64,000 bases of DNA from Heligmosomoides polygyrus polygyrus (lineage: Eukaryota > Nematoda > Chromadorea > Rhabditida > Heligmosomidae): contig OX377201.1 of assembly GCA_947396885.1 (NCBI GenBank), positions 70,530,983 through 70,594,982 on the forward strand, read 5' to 3'. Below, piece after piece: positions 53,922-64,000 of the stretch (its first letter is position 1; each line of letters begins with the position of its first letter). Below the pieces are notes generated by a model. The model had not been told where the DNA came from, did no database searches, and worked only from the letters and a program-made list of their open reading frames with translations. A program made the translations under genes and the position numbers.

Positions 53922-54310
53922 ATGGACTTTTTGAATAATAAATGTTGGGCAGTTGCGCTGACTACGGGATTGCGCCTCCAAAACGACAGTGAGGGAGGCA
54001 TGTCATTTGTCAAATGGGGAATTCAAATGTTTTTTTTTGCAAACTTATTAAGTGGCAGGAGAACGGTTCGCGAATGTATAGTTGCCAATCTGCTTTCAAT
54101 TCTCACAATCTGGAACGGAATTTGGTCGTCCTGTCTATATGTGGAGAGGCTGCCATGTATTTGTGACATTTTCACTAACACTGCCGATAGCGATACTCGT
54201 GTTTTCCTCCGACAAATCTTGATTTGTCGGCTTTGCAGAGACAAGCCAGTCGTCTGGATTCCATGTCTTTCGTAAGGGTCTGATGATATCTCGCGTTCAG
54301 AGCTCGTTTT
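53922..54310. other. Unassigned sequence with a short perfect hairpin
   Basis: An open frame 53922-54275 has no recognisable domain. A hairpin CCGACAAATCTTGATTTGTC lies at about 54209-54230 (10-bp stem). This is probably a decayed repeat. Confidence 0.35.
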
Positions 54311-54368
54311 CACAGCACCCTCTGTAGCTTCTCTCTAAGACAAACGCCACTGCAATGTATACCCTTTT

Positions 54369-55159
54369 AAGCTAGCCTAAGACTTTTGAAATCAATACGA
54401 ACTCTTCCAAACCGAAATGAGTTTCTTCTACATTAAAATAGAGACTCTACAAAAAGGTTTAATACAATTTTTTGCTCAAGGAAAATTTAGTATAACTTAC
54501 TTTGATGTTTTAATTCACTTCGCAATAAGAAAACGCATAGTTTGAAGTTTTATTTTGTTGAAATTTAATAAAAAATTTATTTGTCAAAGAAAAACAATGT
54601 TTATTAAAGCTTAACAATAAGACGTTTTTTCAGGAGGAAGGTGGCCATTTTTTTATTGCAAAAACAAAGATTGCGCCTTGCCCTCGTCCGAAACTTCGCG
54701 ATTTTTATTCCACTGATAGCAAAATTTTCGTTTGCATCGAGTTTCACACTTGCAAACGGTGCAACATAAAACAATTGTGGAAAAACACACATTTCTGACT
54801 TTGACACTGCATGTTACTAATCTTGTTACTGTTACTAAGCAGTATTTACATTCAATCAAAAAAACACAGCGACTTGCTTTTCGAGGGCAATGCGCGATCT
54901 TCTCTTCTAATGCACTACATGGTTACAGCCTTCCTGCGCTTTAAAACAAAATGCATTTTTTCTCAAAAAAATATTTTTTTCTAAAATTATTACACATCTT
55001 GCGGCAGGTGAACTAAGAAATTTCAGAGAAAGTTGTACCAACTTTTTCTTGAACAAAAAATTATTCCAACCATCTTAGTGGGTCTGCAGTTTAACCTGCA
55101 TAGAGATCGTTTCGATTTGAAAGAGATCGCTTTTGATTTCAAAAGTCTTAGGCTAGCTT
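54369..55159. mobile_element. Inverted-repeat element with periodic arms
   Basis: AAGCTAGCCTAAGACTTTTG at the left is the reverse complement of the right end; the arms extend about 125 bp with mismatches. The right arm and the sequence after it (55090-55250) consist of degenerate units of about 20-22 bp with a TTTGA or TTCGA core. No coding. A relative lies at 35060-35700. Confidence 0.75.
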
Positions 55160-56059
55160 TGAAGAGTTTCCATTTTAATTTCGGAAATGTCCAATTTGAT
55201 TGGGAAAACCGTCCAATTCGACGTGGAAAATTGCAAATATTCGTGAATGCATATCCACAATAGGAAGGATTTATCCAAAAGGCATTTGCCCTAAAGCTCC
55301 AGTGCTTCTCGCCCGTGATGCATAGATTTTTACTACGCAATGTAGTATCAGATGCATAGTTTAAGGTAAGCTGCGCTTTAATTAGCTTAATTTGGGCCCG
55401 TCCTGGCAAGGGGCTCGGAGCGCAGTGGGTAGTAGAGTTATTCTATCAAAAGGTGGTCGGTGTTTAAGTTCTCGTGTCTTGCAGCATTTTTGCATTTCCA
55501 GTGATCGGTTGAAATTCAGGATTTCTGAGGTCCAGACAATTTTCAGGCAGATTTTTTTGCAGATTTCTCAGGCTGTATTCTGTGGAAAGTAACATTGCTC
55601 GCAACTCGTTACTTTCCCACAGTTTCACAAGACAATAAGAACGATACTTAACGTAATGATGTATGGGCGTGCATGAAAGGAGCATAAGGCCTCTTCCCGA
55701 ATATTGAATCTCTCGAATAGTAAAACAAGCTGAGAAGAACCTGTAGCTTTTATACCCGTTTTGTGACCAGTATTTCGGTTCAAGAACAATGTACCTGTGT
55801 AACAGTGGTGTTGAAGTCCATACATGATTATCCTGAATATCCTCCTCATTGCCTTGTGGTTAGAAATAGGTCAGAAACAAGCAAGTCGCAACAAGATCAC
55901 TCTCTACAGTACGCAACAGCCGCAAGTCGGGGTCCTCCTATTTGTTTGGTTTTAACGTCTTGGCAAGAAACGAAACATAGTTCTACACTTATTGAATGGT
56001 GGAGATTCTGCCCATGTGACTCCTTCCCAGCTTCAGACATACGCCTAAGGCCCTTCCCT

Positions 56060-56860
56060 TGTGAGATGGAACCTTGCACCCGACAAGCAGCATGTGAAGA
56101 GCGGCGCCAGGATATTAATCCTATTCAGGATGAATCGGGGTAACAGGTCTATTGGTGGTCTCCAAGCTCTCCGCTCCCTTAGAACTGTCATGGAGGTCAT
56201 GCACGAAGCGCTCCTATTCTTCGCCGATGTTTCCATGACAGCATCTTCCCAAAGGCCGGGTAAGAGGGTGTTCCAGTTGATGGTGATTCTGACACTTCTC
56301 TTTTTGAACTTCGTGGCCTTCTCTCCTTGACGCGAAAAAGCGGAACCTCGTGCGAAGTAGGCGGGTGGTCCGATCCCGTGTAGAACTTTGGGGGATAATC
56401 GGTCAGTGTGGTTGAAGATGATGTGGTTGATCTCGTTGTGGAACTACGATGGACCTGGGGAATGCCCAGGTCCATCGTATGGCGGGGAGACTTCTGAAAC
56501 TTCGAGCTTCCATGGATGGTCTTGATCGACATGATAAATTCAGGCGGGCCTTTCCCTTGCTCGTTCTTCTCCAAACGGCGAGTTGAGATGTGAAGTTCTT
56601 CAGGCAACCTAACTATGCAGAAACTCGAAGAAGATATCTCGTGCTGAAACAGAGCTGTTTTATCGACAACTGCACAGGTGGGTAGTGATGGCCACTTCGG
56701 CAGCAGCGTTCGTCGCCGCGCTGCAGTGGCCACCACTCCTGTAGTTTCGGAGGGAGGGGGATGTGTGGCGCTATGTTAGGTGTTTCTGCTCGCTTACTAA
56801 GCCGTTTTCGCATCAGGCTCAACAGCCAGTCGGTTGCCCAATCCGTAATCGAGGGCAAAC
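56060..56860 (-). pseudogene. RTE-type endonuclease segment remnant
   Basis: Minus-strand frames contain PPEFIMSIKTIHGSSKFQKS, FYTGSDHPPTSHEVPLFRVK with the conserved S-D-H, then KKRSVRITINWNTLLPGLWE and DAVMETSAKNRSA. This is the end of an apurinic-like endonuclease and the following linker of a nematode RTE-like element. Frame changes and loss of the reverse transcriptase make it a relic. Confidence 0.65.
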
Positions 56861-57008
56861 GTAGTCGTGGAAAGTCACCTAACTTACGAACTAAGGGGAA
56901 TCCGCAATTTATATCTGTAACCGCAGTTCACTGGTCGTAGATTGTAAGCGCAAGTCGAAATTACATGTCTCCAAAAAGCATGTTGTAGAGCTACATCATT
57001 CATTTCAG

Positions 57009-57137
57009 ACGAAGAATAAAACCTCCAAGATCGTCGATGATGATTTCGACCTTGTCAGCGATCAGCTAACAGCCGAGGAAATCGAAGAAGTGAAGGAACA
57101 GATTAGAGATACCTGCAAAGCCTTGAAACTCACATAA
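57009..57137 (+). CDS. Orphan terminal exon of an unknown gene
   Basis: A strong TTCATTTCAG acceptor ends at 57008. In frame 0 the exon encodes KTSKIVDDDFDLVSDQL, then TAEEIEEVKEQIRDTCKALK and a TAA stop. The other two frames close quickly. The acidic, helical C-terminus looks like a genuine protein end. No upstream exon was found in the window, and the sequence before it is repeat-derived. I do not recognise the protein. Confidence 0.5.
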   Translation, partial: TKNKTSKIVDDDFDLVSDQLTAEEIEEVKEQIRDTCKALKLT

Positions 57138-57539
57138 GACATTATTGACGTGATTTATAAAGTGTTGAATTCCACTTGAGCAAAGGTTCGCTTAAACATA
57201 TGCTTCTCCACTCTTCATTTTGAATATCTTCAGCAAGAGTGCAGCTTATTGTGTGAAAGAGATTGTCTAGGCAGCCAAATCAGGAAGGAATATGGCGGCC
57301 ATAATTGAACTCCAATTCTGTGCAGTACACGGTGTGGATTTTATACTAGATTACTTCAGGTTGTTCCAATAGCCCTTACTTTCTCTTTTTAGGTGAACAT
57401 CTGCGGGAAACTGTTCCCTTCAACTTTTCACATCTGCATTACACCGAACGCTTGATCAATTAAAAGAAGCAGGAAAAAGAGAAGGACTACATACAAAATA
57501 AGAGCAGACTCCGTTTGTGAAGAAGGCTTACGTCGGTAC

Positions 57540-57685
57540 CAAGAGAGCAACTTGGAAGGCTGCAAGCTCCTCTAGGCGACCTGTTCATCGGACGTTCGAT
57601 TAAATATGAAGAACGATATGAGAAACGAAGTGGAAGGAGATGCAAAAGGCCTGCATGGACCGCCTTCGGTCCACTCAGGGAGGCT
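57540..57685 (+). pseudogene. Short RTE reverse transcriptase fragment
   Basis: The frame reads GDLFIGRSIKYEERYEKRSG, then RPAWTAFGPLREAKNQ, similar to the region after the RT palm in nematode RTE-like elements (A-W-x-A-F-x-x-x-x-E-A). Only about 145 bp remain. Confidence 0.5.
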
Positions 57686-60283
57686 AAGAACCAGGGGTGT
57701 GCATTTACCGGCTAACGATGTACCGGTTTTAACGGATTTACCGGCATCTTGGCGATAAATTCTTTTTAACGAAAATTTCCGGTAAATTCCCAAATTTTAC
57801 TGGAAAATTTAACGACTCTTTTCCACACAAAATCATGTTTCCTGTCTATCGAATGGAGAAGGAAACATACAACCGATCTCATCGTCAGTTTAGAAGTGAT
57901 TGCTGCTATCTTCTCTGGTAACTTGCTATTAGCGTTCGTGGGTCTCAACCTCATTAAAACATCAGTGGCGGAGATGGTGCGCTCCAGCGTTTAAAAGCGC
58001 GCTCCACTGGAATAGTACCTCGCGCCGAGATTCCCCACACGACATGAGACAATTTGGACTAGAGATACGGTACCGGACGCGTCTTTTGAAAAAAAAAAAT
58101 AGACGCCGAAAAAACCGCACTTTTGCGATTTTTGGGGTCTTTTTTGTTTATAACTCGCCCAAATGATATCCATTTGAAAAAGCAGGAGTACATTTGAGCT
58201 CAGGCAAACGAGCTCTATCGTTCGGTATATTCATTTCGTATGAAAGATCAAAAATGGCCCAAAATTGAAAACTTGCGCTCCACTGAGGAGGCCGGCAGCG
58301 GACGAGTTGTCGGCCGCAAGGCGTCGAAAACGGTTTGCAGGCTCACAATTCCTCTAATTTGAGCTCTTTTGAAAAACGGTTGGTACCGTTCGATTTGTTT
58401 CCTCGAGATCTACACAACCATATATACAACTTCGACAAAACCACAGCATATTCGCAGTGGGTCGTCAAAAATGTCTGGAGCTGACTTTTTGCTATTGGAG
58501 AAGCTTATATTCCAGGACTTGCATCTTCTCGGGGCATCTCAAGCATGACATCAAGTGGTTTGTCATGCCAGCAATCCCCTCAGTGTGCGCCTGTGCACAA
58601 TGCATATAAGATCGAAACCTATCAATCGAGGGAGGGACAGCCTGTAGAGTGAGCATTTGGGTACTTTTACAGAATTTCCCAGCCGCCCTACTTAGAAATT
58701 GCTGTACTCTGTTCCGGCGAGACTTTGAAGTGTGCTGTGCACAATGTAAATAGGATCGAACTTATCAATCGAGTGGGCGGTGCGATAGCCTGTAGAGTGA
58801 GCATTTGGGTAGTTTTACAGAATTTCCCAGCCGCCCTACTCAGAAATTGCTGTACTCTGTTCCGGCGAGACTTTGGAGTGCGCTGTGCACAATGTATATA
58901 GGATCGAACCTATCAATCGACTGGGCGAAGAGCTCGGAGAACATAGACCGTTGTTGTGCTGAATTTCGCGCACGGGTGTGTTCGGAGCGCGGCTTCCAAT
59001 TCTGTCAGCTTCCAATCTTTCTGCCCGAAACGTGTGGCAGTAATATGCTCTAGTAAAGAGCAAAAGCATAGCAAATTATCTTACGAATTGGCAAGGTTAC
59101 GGCGGTGCGATAATGCAGGTTGGGAATGTGTGACACGATTTTTTCAGAATCCGGTCGACCGCTACGGGTACACGAGGCGAGCTAACGGCTCGCAAACTCG
59201 CGGACAAGCAAAGCACCGGAGGCACTTTACGATGATCTGCTCCTAACTCCGCAACTGCCTAAACTGCCTTATCCCCATCTGCCATTTTTGAGCGGCGGAC
59301 GGCAGCGGTGAAGCTTCTTCCGCCCTTACTTGCACATGTTCGAGTTTTAGACACTCCAATGGTACCACTCTATTCAGCTCGAGAAGCTCTGTCGAATATT
59401 GTCAATCTCGGCCAATTCCGGGTGCATCGGTTTTTTTGACAATTTCACATCAAAGGCGAGGCGGCTCCAGGCCGCGTCAGAAGGACAATGACGGCATCGA
59501 AAATCGATTATTTTTGAGCCGGGGCCAAGTCTGATACCGTTCGATAGAGCTTTTGGTGGTGAATTGAATGGCGTTTACTGCGAGCAGTAAGAAGTGTAAT
59601 CTAGGCGATTAAGAGCGCGGACAACATCGACAGTTGTTGTGCTAAATTAGACGCACGGGCGTGTTTCTGAGCGCAATAACTCTGTTACTTTTGAATCTTT
59701 CAGGCAGCAACTTGTGGATTTTGTAAGCAGCAGAAAGCTCAATAGGTGCGCTGAAACACATCAATGTAGCTTATGAATGGACAAAGTTACGGCGGTGCGA
59801 GTATGCTGGGTAAACCTTGTGTGGCACGATTTTTCCGATTTCAGTCGACCACTGTAGGAACACGCGATCAGCTAGAGGCCTACGGATGCGTAGGCTGGCA
59901 AATCAGCTAAGGTACTTTATGATGAAATGCTCATAGCTCTCCAGCTGCCTAACCTGCCTTAGTCCCAATTGCCATTTTAAAGCTGCGGAGGGGCAACGGT
60001 GATGATTCTTCCGCCCTTACACGCCCACATTTGAGTTTTTAGCACAAAAGATAGCACCTTTCTGTTCAGCTCGGAAAGCTCCACCGAACGGTACCAATCT
60101 CGTCCAATTGCGGGGAAAATTGATTTTTTTGACAATTTCCCATGGGGATTCGTAATCAGCCCCAGTTTAACCCCTAGGGCTAAGTTTGGACAAGAAAATT
60201 TGGCAAATTTCGAAATCGTCGATTTTCGATGACCTCTTCGTCCGGGCGGGCTCAGCGAAGAGCGAGCGCTCTCTCAGAAAATT

Positions 60284-61200
60284 TTGAGCAGGCTACTTGC
60301 GCCTTATGATCTCCAAAACAAGTTACTTGCGCCTTTAGACTTCGAAAACAAGTTACTTGTTTACTTATCGCTCGTGGTTAACTAACTTGCAAGCTTGCAC
60401 CCAGGAATTTTAAACTTGCACGCAACTAACTGTATTGCAAGCTTGCAAGAAGCTTTCGTGCAAGTTTGCACTGCAGCAAGTTGCGCCATCACACGCGCAC
60501 GCCGTCGTACGGTGTGTTTCGAAATCGTAGCTGCTCTACCGGACAGTCTTGCCATTCTTTCTGTCATCTTCCTTGTTTCCTCCCTCATCTCCTTTGGTTG
60601 TTTGCATTTGTAAATCCATTTCCTAATTGGTAGAAAGTATCTCACAGCCTTTTCCCAAAAAGAAGGGGATCCAAGTCCAGGGAGGAAGTCCACCTCGTTT
60701 TGTCTCACTTTGGCAGTTTTACGCGGCTAAAGTAGTATTATATCCAGCTGGAGTTTACATCTATCTCCCACTGTATATAAAGGAGTCTATGTATATTTAC
60801 ATACCGTTTTCTTTATTGTTGAGTGAAAATCGCCGCATTTTCCAGAGATGAATCTATGGACCCATCTTTCTTGACTTCCCTAAAGGAGTGATGGGTGAAA
60901 ATCGTTTCAAAACAGTTAATGATTGTGTTTTACTTGTTAGCCAGAGCTATAGTAATAGAACGGATATCCTATCCTATATCCTCAGGGGGGCACTCCATTC
61001 TGACTCACTGGCAGCGGCATAACCAGAAGCAAACTAGTTTACAAGATAACTTCGTGTAAGACATTAAAACTTAATCAACAACTTAATCAACAACTTACGA
61101 ATGATTTACTTGCGACATTTCTACTAGCTTGCGGCAACTAACAAATGACTAGTTTGAGGCAATCTATGACCCGGATGCAGCTTGCAAGTAACTTGTTCAA
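60284..61200. mobile_element. 917-bp element in the centre of the foldback
   Basis: Ends TTGAGCAGGCTACTTGC and GCAAGTAACTTGTTCAA are inverted repeats (about 13 of 17 matching). Near both ends CAAGTTACTTG and CTTGCAAGC motifs recur. The sequence outside (AGAAAATTTT and AAAATTTTCT) belongs to the foldback arms. Either a nested element or the original loop. Confidence 0.6.
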
Positions 61201-61808
61201 AATTTTCTGAGCTCGCCCCATGGGAAATTGTCAAAAAATCAATTTTCCCGCAATTGGACGAGATTGGTACCGTTCGATGGAGCTTTCCGAGCTGAACAGA
61301 AAGGTGCTATCTTTTGTGCTAAAAACTCAAATGTGGGCGTGTAAGGGCGGAAGAATCTTCACCGTTGCCCTCCGCAGCTCTAAAATGGCAATTGGGACTA
61401 AGGCAGGTTAGGCAGCTGGAGAGCTATGAGCATTTCATCATAAAGTACCTTAGCTGATTTGCCAGCCTACGCATCCGTAGGCCTCTAGCTGATCGCGTGT
61501 TCCTACAGTGGTCGACTGAAATCGGAAAAATCGTGCCACACAAGGTTTACCAGCATACTCGCACCGCCGTAACTTTGTCCATTCATAAGCTACATTGATG
61601 TGTTTCAGCACACCTATTGAGCTTTCTGCTGCTTACAAAATCCACAAGTTGCTGCCTGAAAGATTCAAAAGTAACAGAGTTATTGCGCTCAGAACACGCC
61701 CGAGCGTCCAATTTAGCACAACAACAGTCGATGTTCTCCGCGCTCTTAATCGCCCAGATTACACTTCTCACTGCTCGCAGTAACGCCATTTAATTCACCA
61801 CCAAAAAG

Positions 61809-62012
61809 TCTACTCCGTCTACTAGTGCTGTTACTAGTGCTGTTTTATTCTGCTTTCTATTATAGTTCTTTTTCTTTTCAAAGATATACCTCTATTGCCC
61901 AATCGGGGCTTTTACCTGTGCTTGTTTCCTAATTAGTAGATTTTTTCGTATTTCATACGTGACGTTTTACGTCGTTTGTTCACGTCCTAATAAAGTAAAG
62001 TAAAGTAAATTA
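61809..62012 (+). repeat. CR1-like 3' tail inserted in the right foldback arm
   Basis: About 200 bp absent from the left arm, ending CACGTCCTAATAAAGTAAAG with a (AAGTA)n tail, the same form as other CR1-like 3' ends here. This shows the foldback is older than this insertion. Confidence 0.65.
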
Positions 62013-63109
62013 TCGCGCTCCGAACACGCCCGCGCGCAATTCAGCACAACAACGGTCTATGTTCTCCGAGCTCTTACTCGCCCAGATTACAGTTCTCGCC
62101 ACTCATAGTAACACCGTTCAATTCACCACGCAAAGCTCTATGAAACGGTACCAAACTCGATCAATTTCGGAAACATCGGTTTTCGATGACGTCATCGTCC
62201 GTCTGGCGCGGCCTAGAAACCGTCTTCGATGAGAAAGCTGTCAAAAAATCGATGTTTTCAAAATTGGTCGAAATTGATACCGTTCGATAGGGCTTTTTGA
62301 GCTGAACAGAATGGTATCCTGGTTGGTGCTCGATAACTCGAACATGCGTGAGTAAGGGCGGAAGAAGCTTCACCGCTGCCGTCCGCCGCTCAAAAATGGC
62401 AGATGGGGATAAGGCAGTTTAGGCCGTTGCAGAGTTAGGAGCAGATCATCGTAAAGTGCCTTCGGTGCTTTGCTCGTCCGCGAGTTTGCGAGCCGTTAGC
62501 TCGCCTCGTGTACCCGTAGCGGTCGCCCGAATTCTGAAAAAATCGTGCCACACATTCCCAACCTGCATTTTCGCACCGCTGTAACCTTTTCCAGTCTCAA
62601 GCTACATCGCTATGTTTCAGCGCGCTTCTCAAACTTTCTACTGCCTACAAAATCCAGAACTTGCAGTCGGAAAGACTCGAAGTTGACAGAGTTATTACGC
62701 TCAGAACACGCCCGCGGTGCAATTTGCGAGCTGTCGCGCCCAGTCGATTGATAGGTTCGATCCTATATACATTGTGCACAGCGCACTCCAAAGTCTCGCC
62801 GGAACAGAGTACAGCAATTTCTGAGTAGGGTGGCTGGAAAATTCTGTAAAACTACCCAAATGCTCACTCTACAGGTTGTCGCGCCGCCCACTCGATTGAT
62901 AAGTTCGATCCTATTTATATTGTGCACAGCGCACTCCAAAGTCTTGCTGGGACAATGTACAGCAATTCCTGGATAGGGCGGCTAAGAATTTCTCATAAAA
63001 CTCCCTAAATGCTCACTCTACAAACTGTCCCCCCCCCCCTCGATTGATAGGTTCGATCCTATATGCATTGTGCACGGCGCACACTGAGGGGATTGCTGGC
63101 ATAACCTCA

Positions 63110-63885
63110 ATAGGAGGCGTGCCCTAGACGTCGTTCAGGTGCGTCTGGATTCAGAACGTTGAACGACGTCTTCAGACGTTCTGAAGACGTCTTGCGAAGT
63201 GATTCCGATTAAGGGCGACCAATAGGAGAGGGCCAACAGTGGACCATTAGAGGGGGAGCGTGAATGAGGGGGGGGGGACCAGCGTTTCCCCTCAACAAAG
63301 TTCAGTGTGTGTCGGATTTCTGAAGAAGGCTTACAGAAGTCGTGGCACGCGTGTCAGAGTGCAGAACGAGTGTCATAGACGTCGTGGCAACGTAGTGACA
63401 CGTGGATCGGTACTCAATGTCACATGTGCGTCTTGACTCTCACTCCGTTTCTTTGCCAGCACATAGGAAGGGATGTATTTCGGGGGAGGGGGGGGCGGCG
63501 GCCGGGAGGGGTTTAGAGAGTGACCATGTGATTCGGAGGAGTAATATTGCCGTCGATCAGTAAGCGGTGTCGACCATTACCTATTAATTTCAATTATGAT
63601 TTTGCTGATTAAGCACCAGATTGGGATTCTCATTACCTGTTTCTCGACACGTAGAGAACGAGCGGTTCGTAGAATAAATCGCGTGCATGTGATGTAGGTT
63701 GAGTGGGCTTCATATGCACAGTGAAAATTGTGCTACACCATATCCCACTCCACTGATCTATATAGTAAACCAGTTTTTTACTGTAGGAAGGCCTAAAAAG
63801 AGTGGAGGAAGATTGGGGTTGTTCTATTCTCGGGGTTTGGGGGCGAAGCCTCCAACCAGACGTTTGGCGACCGCTAGGCTAACCA
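63110..63885 (+). repeat. Dispersed 42-bp-repeat family, copy 3
   Basis: Shares the body and 3' end of copy 1 (TCACTCCGTTTCTTTGCCAG, AATAAATCGCGT, ATATAGTAAACCAGTTTTTT, CCAGACGTTTGGCGACCGCT). Only about two degenerate repeat units remain at 63120-63205. It begins directly after the foldback element. Confidence 0.8.
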
Positions 63886-64000
63886 TAACTCGTTAAGCTT
63901 TTCAAAATTTTCAAAATTCAAAGAAATTTTGGAAACTACAAAAAAAGTGCTTTCTAACCATAATCTTTCTTAAGGAAGGGGATCTTCATGCGGAGCGAAG
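63886..64000. other. Window edge, nothing recognised
   Basis: About 115 bp of AT-rich sequence after repeat copy 3, without a supported feature. Confidence 0.4.

Larger units (their letters stand above)
58565..63102. mobile_element. 4.5-kb foldback element with repeated, non-coding arms
   Basis: The left end ATGCCAGCAATCCCCTCAGT matches the reverse complement of the right end at 63102. Arms: about 58565-60283 and 61201-63102. Each arm has, from the outside, three units of about 147 bp (GTGCACAATG plus GATCGAAC at about 58592, 58737 and 58885, mirrored at about 62750-63080), then two related blocks of about 600 bp with GATACCGTTCGAT or GGTACCGTTCGAT. No transposase or other ORF is supported; open frames on both strands are mirror images of the repeats. 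Confidence 0.85.

Overview
This is nuclear DNA from a nematode, most likely a clade V strongylid of the hookworm type. Genes have many short exons with TTTCAG-like 3' splice sites, some introns are only about 50 bp, and there are candidate trans-splice acceptors just before start codons. Intergenic and intronic space is full of RTE-like and CR1-like non-LTR retrotransposons, tRNA-derived SINEs and small inverted-repeat DNA elements. The species call is inference. No bacterial, viral or CRISPR feature is supported.

The main gene (about 3.3-31.6 kb, + strand) is a 14-exon member of the SLC5 sodium/solute symporter family, closest to the sodium-coupled monocarboxylate/multivitamin branch. I assembled it from splice sites, reading phase and family motifs. 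All junctions close in phase from exon 4 to the stop; only those around exon 3 are unresolved. Its introns carry most of the repeats of the left half: SINEs, an RTE remnant, a complete 4.2-kb CR1-like element bounded by two apparently identical 1,496-bp direct repeats, a foldback element, a mariner relic and a possible two-exon mini-gene.

From 31.6 to 37.1 kb lie decayed RTE and CR1 fragments and one copy of a repeat family with an internal 42-bp tandem array (other copies at 18.4 and 63.1 kb). From 37.2 to 40.7 kb there is a cluster of GC-rich terminal-inverted-repeat elements flanked by TAA, three of them chained end to end. A minus-strand MADF-domain gene (42.73 to about 41.4 kb) is interrupted by a 713-bp insert carrying three tRNA-like genes, with a perfect 13-bp target duplication.

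From 47.4 to 53.9 kb a CR1-like element is invaded by an RTE element and by a second CR1-like 3' end, and ends near a 200-N gap. Beyond it are an inverted-repeat element (54.4-55.2 kb), a minus-strand endonuclease remnant (about 56.1-56.9 kb), an orphan + strand terminal exon (57.0 kb), and a 4.5-kb foldback element (58.57-63.10 kb) with internally repeated arms and no coding sequence.

All calls come from reading the sequence and recalled family motifs; no searches were run. Identities described as 'apparently identical' were compared by eye.
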